In this document: piece by piece, positions 1-5,939 of the stretch
Layout: the number at the start of each line of letters is the position of its first letter
How positions within the stretch are numbered: the stretch's first letter is position 1
Assembly (NCBI GenBank): GCA_003136295.1
Contig: PLDZ01000152.1
Coordinates: forward strand, 1-10,479
DNA length: 10,479 bases
Direction: 5' to 3'
Source of the DNA: Candidatus Dormiibacterota bacterium
GTDB lineage: Bacteria; Chloroflexota; Dormibacteria; Aeolococcales; Aeolococcaceae
Program-made: the position numbers and the translations under genes
The notes under the pieces: model-generated
The model's input: only the letters and a program-made list of their open reading frames with translations
Told to the model about the DNA's origin: nothing
Database searches by the model: none

Positions 1-387
1 GTCGGCATCGTCGGCTTCTGCATGGGCGGTGCGCTCGCCATCTACGCCGCAACACTGAGCGACGTCTTCGCGGCGGTTGTCCCGTTCTATCCCTACATGG
101 GGGTCACCGCGGCGGCCAGGCCGGACGTCACCAAGATCAAGGGCGCGGTCCTCGGCCACTTCGCGGAGAAGGACGAGGCGTACACCCGCGAGCAGATCGA
201 CGCGCTCGAGGCCGAGCTTCGCGGTGCCGGTATCGATGTCGAGTTCTTCTGGTACCCGGGTACCGACCACGCGTTCTTCAACGACACCCGCCCCGAGGTC
301 TACGACGAGGACGCCGCTCGCCTCGCGGGAGACCGCACCCGAGCCTTCTTCCGGACCCATCTGGCCACCACCGTCGCGCCCGTCTGA
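1..387 (+). CDS. Dienelactone hydrolase family protein (3' end, partial)
   Basis: C-terminal 128 residues of an alpha/beta-hydrolase of the dienelactone hydrolase (DLH) family; the 5' part lies outside the window and the frame is open from base 1. The nucleophile elbow G-F-C-M-G-G is at the start (Cys7 of the visible part), using cysteine as DLH enzymes do. The other triad members fit Asp58 (in EKDEAY) and His90 (in GTDHAF), and the PFYP segment after the elbow is also typical. Characterised members hydrolyse dienelactone to maleylacetate in chlorocatechol breakdown, but many family members have other or unknown ester substrates, so the substrate is not assigned. The product looks cytoplasmic in the visible part. 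It ends at TGA 385-387 and is followed within 10 bases by a GC-rich hairpin, suggesting the end of its transcript. Family call is firm; exact function is not. Confidence 0.9.
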   Translation, partial: VGIVGFCMGGALAIYAATLSDVFAAVVPFYPYMGVTAAARPDVTKIKGAVLGHFAEKDEAYTREQIDALEAELRGAGIDVEFFWYPGTDHAFFNDTRPEVYDEDAARLAGDRTRAFFRTHLATTVAPV

Positions 388-393
388 CCGCCG

Positions 394-422
394 CCGGCGG
401 GGCCGTCTCACCGCCCCGGCGG
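394..422 (+). terminator. Candidate GC-rich hairpin terminator after the DLH gene
   Basis: CCGGCGGGGC (394-403) can pair with GCCCCGGCGG (413-422), giving a 10-position stem with one G-G mismatch and a 9-nt loop. It begins 6 bases after the DLH stop codon. No T-run follows, so it would be a GC-only stem-loop rather than a classical intrinsic terminator. Location supports the call; function is inferred. Confidence 0.4.
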
Positions 423-465
423 GGGCCCCCGGCTGAATTCGGCTCCAATTCGGGCCCGATGTGTC

Positions 466-471
466 TAGAAT
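466..471 (+). promoter_or_regulatory. Candidate -10 box for the small zinc-ribbon gene
   Basis: TAGAAT matches the sigma-70-type -10 consensus at five of six positions. It lies about 58 nt upstream of the ATG at 529, which would give an untranslated leader of roughly 50 nt. No good -35 box is seen at 16-18 nt upstream. The same hexamer appears as the candidate -10 of the gyr operon in this window. Confidence 0.35.
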
Positions 472-518
472 GCCCGCAACCTGCCTCCGAGCAGTCGCAG
501 AACCACCCCCACCACCCC

Positions 519-523
519 GGAGG
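519..523 (+). promoter_or_regulatory. Ribosome binding site, GGAGG
   Basis: A consensus GGAGG (extended by AG) sits 5 nt before the ATG at 529. It supports translation of the very short gene that follows and fixes its start. Confidence 0.75.
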
Positions 524-528
524 AGCAC

Positions 529-675
529 ATGGCCACTGGCTATTGCCTCAAATGCAAGGAACAGCGCGAGATCAAGGGCGCTGAGGCGATCACGATGAAG
601 AACGGCAAACCGGCCACCACCGGCACCTGCCCCGTCTGCGGTACCAAGATCTTCAAGATCGGCAAGGCCGCCTAG
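529..675 (+). CDS. 48-residue zinc-ribbon protein, DUF5679-like
   Basis: A 48-residue open frame (ATG 529 to TAG 673-675) beginning MATGYCLKCKEQREIKGAE. It carries two CxxC knuckles, Cys6/Cys9 (YCLKC) and Cys34/Cys37 (CPVCG), separated by a short basic beta-hairpin-like segment with KNGKPATTGTCPVC. This is the layout of a single zinc ribbon and resembles the small DUF5679 family seen in actinobacteria, Chloroflexota and archaea, whose function is unknown. Binding of one zinc ion is inferred from the four cysteines. The protein is basic (nine lysines), so nucleic-acid contact is possible but not shown. A strong GGAGG site and a candidate -10 box precede it, and hairpins lie on both sides, so it is probably transcribed alone. 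Real-gene status is well supported by the ribosome binding site and intact cysteine pattern; the role is not known. Confidence 0.88.
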   Translation: MATGYCLKCKEQREIKGAEAITMKNGKPATTGTCPVCGTKIFKIGKAA

Positions 676-684
676 CGACCGACC

Positions 685-716
685 GCCGGGCCCGGGCAAT
701 TCGTGTCCGGGCCGGC
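685..716. terminator. Hairpin in convergent gap, candidate bidirectional terminator
   Basis: GCCGGGCCCGG (685-695) pairs with CCGGGCCGGC (707-716) as a 10-bp GC stem with one bulged G and an 11-nt loop. It begins 10 bases after the zinc-ribbon stop codon, between two convergent genes. No T-tract is present on either side, so strength as a terminator is uncertain. Confidence 0.45.
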
Positions 717-763
717 GACCACGCACTGGTAACGGGGTGCAGGCGCGCCCCCACACCACCTCC

Positions 764-800
764 CTGACCCATCCGCGTGCAGCACGGCGGTGCGGGTCAG
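764..800 (-). terminator. Nested hairpin across the stop codon of the DUF885 gene
   Basis: CTGACCC (764-770) and GGGTCAG (794-800) are perfect inverted repeats. Inside them CCGC (773-776) pairs with GCGG (787-790), and GTG (777-779) pairs with CAC (783-785) around a CAG loop. The total is 14 base pairs with small internal loops. The outer arm includes the TGA stop (797-799) of the last gene of the gyr operon. It is the best candidate for the operon's 3' end; no T-run follows on the - strand. Confidence 0.45.
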
Positions 801-2470
801 TTGGCGCCGAGCACCTCCTGCTCGAGCACATCGAGCGGCAGCGACCCGAGGTTGAGCGCTTCCATGTGGAATCGCTTCAAGTCGAATGCCGGCCCCTGCC
901 TGGCCCGCAACTGCGCACGGATATCGAGCCAGGCTCGCTCGCCAACCTTGTAGCTGATCGCCTGAGCGGGCATCCCGCAGTAGCGATCCAGTTCACTGCG
1001 CGCAAAGCCGGGTCCGGCGAAACCGCAGTAGCGGCTGACAAACGGCAGAGCGGTCTCCCAGTCCCACACGCGGCCGGGATGGTAGGCCTCGCCCTCGGGG
1101 ATGGCGAGCTGGAGGTGCAGCCCGATGTCGACGATCACGCGCATGGCGCGAAACGCCTGTGAGGCGAGCATGCCGAGCAGGTAGTCGGGGTTCTCGAGAT
1201 AGCCGAGCTCCTGCATCAGTCGCTCCGCATAGAGCGCCCAGCCCTCGGCATGACCGGCGTACATGCCCAACTGCCGCTGGAACGTCGTCAGGCGCTCCTG
1301 GAACGTCATGCAGAGCCCGATCTGGAGGTGATGCCCCGGCACGCCTTCGTGGTACGCGGTGGTGACCTCGGTCCACAGCGGGAATCGGGTCTGGCCCTTG
1401 GCCGGGTACCACGTGCGGCCGGGCCGGCTGAAGTCCGCGGACGGCGCCGTGTAGTACATCGCCGCGGCGGTCCCCGGAGGGGCTTCACGGCACTCCAGCC
1501 GGTGGAGCGGCTCGGGGATGTCGAAATGCGTGCCGTCAAGATCCGCGATGGTGCGATCGGTCAGCTCCTGCAGATGGGCGAGGAGCCTGTCGATGCCCTC
1601 GATGCTGCGCGCGGGGTCCTCCCGGAGCACTGCCATCGCGCCTTCGAGACCCGCTCCCGGGGCGATCCGCTCGGCGGCTGCGGCCATCTCTGACTCGATG
1701 CGATGCAGCTCATCCCAGCCCCAGGCGTAGATCTCCTCGGGGTCGCGGTTCATGCCGAGCCACCTTCGAATGCCGATGGCGTAGAGCTCGCGTCCCACCG
1801 CGTCAGCATCCGGCGCCTGCGGCGCGTACTCCTCGAGCAGGAAGCGCGACATCCCCGCGTACGCATCCGTGGCCGCCCGAGCGCCCTGCCGGAGTCGCTC
1901 GCTGAGCCCGTCATCGTGGGCGGCCCCGGCTGCGATGCCCGCGAAATACGGCTCCCGGCCGCCGTCCAGACCACCCAGCGTCGCCGCCTGCTCAGCGCAG
2001 ACAAGAGCCTGGCGCCGTGCGGCGATCCGACCCGTCGCCAACCCGTGGCGCAGCGACTCGGTGAATCCGGCGAGTGCGTCGGGAACCCGGCTCATGCGGG
2101 TCGCGATCCGCTCCCAGTCGTCAGGTGTCTCGCGCGGAGAGAGGTCGAACGCCATCCTGATGAACGACAGGGGGCTGTCGAAGGCGGACAGCTGGCGCCA
2201 GGGAGCGCCGGCCTGGTACCCCTCGAGGTCCGCGTCCAGGCGGTCACGCATCACCGCCGCGGCGATGCGATCGGCGTCATTCTCGATGCGCGCGTCATCG
2301 AGCGCTCTGAGCGTTCGGCGGTCGAGGTCGACGCGCGCGTCGACGCCGTCCGGGGAGTAGTCGGTCACCTGGTCGTTGTGTCCGGGTCTCCCGAGGTAGG
2401 TGGCCGTGAACGGGTCGAGGACGCAGAGCGCGTCGACGTACGTGTCGGCGAGGACGAAAACCTCGGTCAT
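797..2470 (-). CDS. DUF885 family protein, putative zinc metallopeptidase
   Basis: 557 residues, mostly predicted helical, with no signal peptide or membrane segment at the N-terminus (MTEVFVLADTYVD), so probably cytosolic. The family signature HEGVPGHH is at residues 374-381, followed about 28 residues later by GHAEGWALYAE (407-417). Both are hallmarks of DUF885 (PF05960), which is placed with gluzincin-like zinc peptidases. The His/Glu residues of the first motif and Glu409 are the likely metal site. The spacing differs from plain HExxH, and no substrate is known to me. Length fits the family (about 550-600). Its ATG overlaps the gyrA stop as ATGA (2467-2470), and only a poorly placed GAGG, one base before the ATG, is seen upstream, so translation probably depends on ribosomes finishing gyrA. 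It is the last gene of the gyr operon. Family call is strong; peptidase activity is inferred. Confidence 0.88.
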   Translation of the reverse strand: MTEVFVLADTYVDALCVLDPFTATYLGRPGHNDQVTDYSPDGVDARVDLDRRTLRALDDARIENDADRIAAAVMRDRLDADLEGYQAGAPWRQLSAFDSPLSFIRMAFDLSPRETPDDWERIATRMSRVPDALAGFTESLRHGLATGRIAARRQALVCAEQAATLGGLDGGREPYFAGIAAGAAHDDGLSERLRQGARAATDAYAGMSRFLLEEYAPQAPDADAVGRELYAIGIRRWLGMNRDPEEIYAWGWDELHRIESEMAAAAERIAPGAGLEGAMAVLREDPARSIEGIDRLLAHLQELTDRTIADLDGTHFDIPEPLHRLECREAPPGTAAAMYYTAPSADFSRPGRTWYPAKGQTRFPLWTEVTTAYHEGVPGHHLQIGLCMTFQERLTTFQRQLGMYAGHAEGWALYAERLMQELGYLENPDYLLGMLASQAFRAMRVIVDIGLHLQLAIPEGEAYHPGRVWDWETALPFVSRYCGFAGPGFARSELDRYCGMPAQAISYKVGERAWLDIRAQLRARQGPAFDLKRFHMEALNLGSLPLDVLEQEVLGAN

Positions 2471-4926
2471 GCCTCGAGTGCGACCACCCCGCCGACACCG
2501 GCGATGGACGCGACGCGGTCACCGTTGTCGAGTCGCATGATGATCACGCCCCTGGTCTGACGTCCGGAGATGCGGACCTGCTCGAGCGGGATGCGAATGA
2601 CCTGCCCCGACGTCGAGATGACCATCAACTCCTCCGACAGATCCTCGACGACGCGCATCCCGACAATCTCGCCGATCTTCGGAATCGCCGTCTGATCGAC
2701 GGTGTAGACGCCCTGGATGTTGCGGCTCTTGACGGGGTAGTCGCTCATCGGTGTCAGCTTGCCGAAACCGTTCTCGGTGATCACAAGCACGTGACCGTCG
2801 GGGTTGACGATGTCGAAGCCGGCGACCTCATCGCCCTTGCGAAGCCGGATGGCGCCAACGCCCATGGTGTCGCGGCCCATCGGACGCACTTCCTTCTCGG
2901 TGAATCGCGAGCCTTTGCCGCGGCGAGTCACCACGAGGACCTCGTTGCCGCCCGAGGAGCGGCGCACCCAGTTGAGCTCGTCGTCGTCCTGCAGATTGAT
3001 GGCGATCAGCCCATTGCGCCGCACCGCCGCGTACGCCGCTGCAGGGGTCTTCTTGATCTGACCGAGCTTGGTCACCATCACCAGGTACTGCTCGTCGCTG
3101 AAGACCTCCATGTCGATGAGCGCTGTGACCTTCTCGCCCTGGTCGACCTCGATGAGGTTGATGATCGGGATGCCCTTGGCCTGGCGCTTGACATCGGGAA
3201 TCTCGTGGGTTCGCAAGCGGAACACGCGGCCACGATTGGTGAAGAACAGCATGTCGCTGTGCGTGCTCGCGGTCGTCGAGTGCTCGATGTAGTCCTCATC
3301 CGTGGAGCGGCGCGCGCCGACGACACCCTTGCCGCCGCGATGCTGCGCGCGGTAGTTGTCAAGCGACATGCGCTTGATGTATCCCCGGTGGGTCAGGGTC
3401 ACGAAGACCTGCTCCTGGGGAATGAGGTCTTCCTCGTTCATCTCGAGCTCGTCATGACGGATCTCGCTGCGACGCGGGTCGGCGAATCGTCTGCGGAGGT
3501 TGGTGACCTCGTCCTTGATGACGCCATCGATGAGTCGCGGGTTGGCGAGCAGATCCTCGAGCTGCGCGATCTTCTTTATCAGCTCCTCGTACTCCTCGCG
3601 GAGCTTGCCACTCTCGAGCCGCGTCAGCCGTCCGAGCCGGAGGTCGACGATCGCCTTCGACTGCCGTTCGGTGAGGGTGAACCGCTGCTCCAGGGCAGCC
3701 TGTGCGGATTTCTCGTCCTGGGCGCCACGGATGATCGCGATCGTCTCGTCGAGATTGTCGAGGACGATGGTCAGTCCTTCGAGGATGTGCGCACGTTCCC
3801 GAGCCGTCGTCAGCTCGTGGCGCGTGCGTCGCGTGACCACGTTGCGCCGGTGGCTGATGTAGTGCTGGAGCATCGCCTTGAGGCTCAGCACCTGGGGGCG
3901 GCCATCGACGATGGCGAGCATCAGCGCTCCGAAGGTCATCTGGAGCTGGGTGTGCTTGTAGAGGTTGTTGAGCACCGTGTGCGGCCGCGCATTCGACTTC
4001 AGCTCGATCACGATGCGCACCTTCTCCTCGCGCCCGGACTCATCGTGCAGGTCGGCGATGCCGTCGATCTTGCGGTCGTTGACGAGCTCCGCGATGGTCT
4101 GCATCAGGCGGGACTTGTTCACCTGGTAGGGGAGCTCGCGGACGATGATCTGCTCGCGCCCCGACTTCGACTCCTCGAAGTCGACCTGGGCCCGCATCAC
4201 GATCCGGCCGCGGCCGGTGCCGTACACGTTGGCGATGTCCCGGGTGTAGACGATGCCGCCGGTCGGGAAGTCCGGACCCTTGACGATGCGGATCAGATCC
4301 TCGGTCGTGGTGTCCGGGTCATCGATGAGCCGGACGACCGCGTCACAGATCTCACCCAGGTTGTGCGGAGGGATGTTGGTGGCCATGCCGACCGCGATGC
4401 CGCTCGCACCGTTGACCAGAAGATTCGGCAGCAGCGACGGCATCACCGACGGTTCGCGCACTCCCGGAACGTTCGCGAAGTTCGGGTCGAAGTCGACAGT
4501 ATCCTTCTCGATATCGTCGACGAGGCTCATGGCCACGGCGGTCATGCGAGCCTCGGTGTAACGGTAGGCCGCGGGTGGGTCCCCGTCGACGGAACCAAAG
4601 TTGCCCTGCCCGTCGATGAGCGGATAGCGCATCACCCACGGCTGCGCGAGACGGACGAGCGTGTCGTAAACCGCCGAATCACCGTGCGGGTGGTACTTGC
4701 CGAGGACCTCACCGACGACTGCGGCACATTTCTGGTACCGCGCTCCCGCGGTCATCCCGGTGTCCAGCATCGCCCAGAGGATCCGCCGCTGCGCGGGCTT
4801 CAGCCCATCGCGGATGTCCGGCAGCGCGCGGCTGATGATCACGCTCATCGCGTAGTCCATGTAGGACGCGCGCATCTCGGCTTCGAGTTCGATGGGATGA
4901 ATCTGGCCGGGCTCGAACACCGCCAT
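2467..4926 (-). CDS. gyrA: DNA gyrase subunit A
   Basis: 819 residues, full length for a GyrA without an acidic tail. With GyrB it makes the A2B2 enzyme that introduces negative supercoils using ATP. The breakage-reunion half contains the winged-helix stretch with HPHGDSAVYD at 79-88 and the catalytic tyrosine Tyr123 in AAYRYTEAR. Ser84 and Asp88 match E. coli Ser83 and Asp87, so the main quinolone-contact residues are the sensitive type. A coiled-coil arm occupies roughly 365-490. The C-terminal beta-pinwheel starts near 500 and carries the GyrA-box QHRGGKG at 528-534 (usual form QRRGGKG), which identifies it as GyrA rather than ParC. Start ATG 4926 overlaps the plsX stop by one base (TAATG). 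A GGAGG lies 10 nt upstream, the only clear ribosome binding site at an internal junction of this operon. Confidence 0.98.
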   Translation of the reverse strand: MAVFEPGQIHPIELEAEMRASYMDYAMSVIISRALPDIRDGLKPAQRRILWAMLDTGMTAGARYQKCAAVVGEVLGKYHPHGDSAVYDTLVRLAQPWVMRYPLIDGQGNFGSVDGDPPAAYRYTEARMTAVAMSLVDDIEKDTVDFDPNFANVPGVREPSVMPSLLPNLLVNGASGIAVGMATNIPPHNLGEICDAVVRLIDDPDTTTEDLIRIVKGPDFPTGGIVYTRDIANVYGTGRGRIVMRAQVDFEESKSGREQIIVRELPYQVNKSRLMQTIAELVNDRKIDGIADLHDESGREEKVRIVIELKSNARPHTVLNNLYKHTQLQMTFGALMLAIVDGRPQVLSLKAMLQHYISHRRNVVTRRTRHELTTARERAHILEGLTIVLDNLDETIAIIRGAQDEKSAQAALEQRFTLTERQSKAIVDLRLGRLTRLESGKLREEYEELIKKIAQLEDLLANPRLIDGVIKDEVTNLRRRFADPRRSEIRHDELEMNEEDLIPQEQVFVTLTHRGYIKRMSLDNYRAQHRGGKGVVGARRSTDEDYIEHSTTASTHSDMLFFTNRGRVFRLRTHEIPDVKRQAKGIPIINLIEVDQGEKVTALIDMEVFSDEQYLVMVTKLGQIKKTPAAAYAAVRRNGLIAINLQDDDELNWVRRSSGGNEVLVVTRRGKGSRFTEKEVRPMGRDTMGVGAIRLRKGDEVAGFDIVNPDGHVLVITENGFGKLTPMSDYPVKSRNIQGVYTVDQTAIPKIGEIVGMRVVEDLSEELMVISTSGQVIRIPLEQVRISGRQTRGVIIMRLDNGDRVASIAGVGGVVALEA

Positions 4927-5939
4927 TACGCAGGCACCTCCGCCGGGCTTCTCACCGCGCCCGCGATCACGTTGCTGACACCCTGGTCCGCCGCACGCGC
5001 CGCGACGCGAATCGCGTTCATGGTCGCCTCGGCATCGGAGCGCCCGTGAGCGATGACCACCTCACCGGCAACCCCGAGCAGGAGCGCGCCGCCGGTCTTG
5101 CGGTAGTCGACGCGATCTCTGAGCGGACGCAGTTTCGGCTTGAGCAAGGCGCCACCGACCTTGCCGGTGATGCTCTTTCTGGCCTCACGCGCGATGCTCG
5201 CGAAGAGAAAGTCGCCGATGCCCTCTGCAACCTTGAGCACGACGTTTCCCGTGAAGCCGTCGGTGACCACGACGTCGCAGCCGCCGCGGAAGACATCCTT
5301 GCCCTCGACGTTGCCGACGAAGTCGATCGGCAGCGCGGCGATGAGCGGATGCGAGGCCTGAACCAGCTCGGATCCCTTCTCGGATTCCTCCCCGTTGCTG
5401 AGCAGGCCGACCCGGGGCCGGTCGATGCCGAGCATGGTGCGTGCATACACGTCGCCCATGAGTGCGAACTGCGCGAGCCACTCCGGCTTGCAGTCGGTGT
5501 TGGCTCCGACATCGAGGATGAACGTCTGACCGGCATCGCTGGGAAACGATGCGCCGATGGCAGGCCTGGCGATGCCGGGGATGCGCTTGATTGTGAACAG
5601 GGCCGCGGCGAGCATCGCGCCGCTGTTGCCCGCGCTGACCACGGCGCGCGCCTGACCGCCGGCGACCAGCGCGCAGCTGCTCACCAGCGACGAGTCGCGT
5701 TTGGCTCGCACCGCATTCGCGGGGTGCTCATCCATCTCGATGACCTCGCGGGCATCGACGATGGTGATCCCACCCCGGGTCGCGGCGCCCGCGCTGCGAA
5801 GCTCTTCTTCCACAGCCTCGCGGCGGCCCACGAGGATGACCGCGATCCCGTGCTCGCTGACGGCGCGCACTGCGCCGCGCACGATTTCGGCTGGGGCATG
5901 GTCGCCGCCCATCGCGTCGACCGCGATCGGTAGCGGCAT
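4926..5939 (-). CDS. plsX: Phosphate acyltransferase PlsX
   Basis: 337 residues, normal family length. PlsX converts acyl-ACP and inorganic phosphate to acyl-phosphate, the donor PlsY uses to acylate glycerol-3-phosphate, so it opens phospholipid synthesis; it is a peripheral, membrane-associated enzyme. Diagnostic segments in order: AVDAMGGDHAP (6-16), VSAGNSGAMLA (101-111), DVGANTDCKPE (143-153), LLSNGEESEKGS (179-190), FVGNVEGKD (207-215), VVTDGFTGNVVLK (224-236), and near the end GGALLLGVAGEVVIAHG. All conserved stretches are intact. Its ATG (5937-5939) overlaps the gyrB TGA by one base (TGATG) and no ribosome binding site is seen, so translation is probably coupled to gyrB. The usual partners (rpmF, fabH, fabD, acpP, rnc) are absent; lying between the two gyrase genes is unusual. 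Identification is firm. Confidence 0.97.
   Translation of the reverse strand: MPLPIAVDAMGGDHAPAEIVRGAVRAVSEHGIAVILVGRREAVEEELRSAGAATRGGITIVDAREVIEMDEHPANAVRAKRDSSLVSSCALVAGGQARAVVSAGNSGAMLAAALFTIKRIPGIARPAIGASFPSDAGQTFILDVGANTDCKPEWLAQFALMGDVYARTMLGIDRPRVGLLSNGEESEKGSELVQASHPLIAALPIDFVGNVEGKDVFRGGCDVVVTDGFTGNVVLKVAEGIGDFLFASIAREARKSITGKVGGALLKPKLRPLRDRVDYRKTGGALLLGVAGEVVIAHGRSDAEATMNAIRVAARAADQGVSNVIAGAVRSPAEVPA
4937..4941 (-). promoter_or_regulatory. Ribosome binding site of gyrA inside the plsX 3' end
   Basis: GGAGG on the - strand, 10 nt upstream of the gyrA ATG and within the last codons of plsX. It gives gyrA independent initiation in addition to coupling through the TAATG overlap. Confidence 0.6.

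Noticed and set aside
388..796. RNA gene or CRISPR repeats in the non-coding gaps
   Set aside because: Only short GC hairpins and promoter-like sequence are seen; there are no tRNA arms and no regularly spaced repeats.
2791..5049. A 752-codon open frame on the + strand antisense to gyrA
   Set aside because: It is a mirror of the gyrA coding frame in GC-rich DNA with strong third-position bias. Its translation has no recognisable domain, and gyrA opposite is unmistakable.
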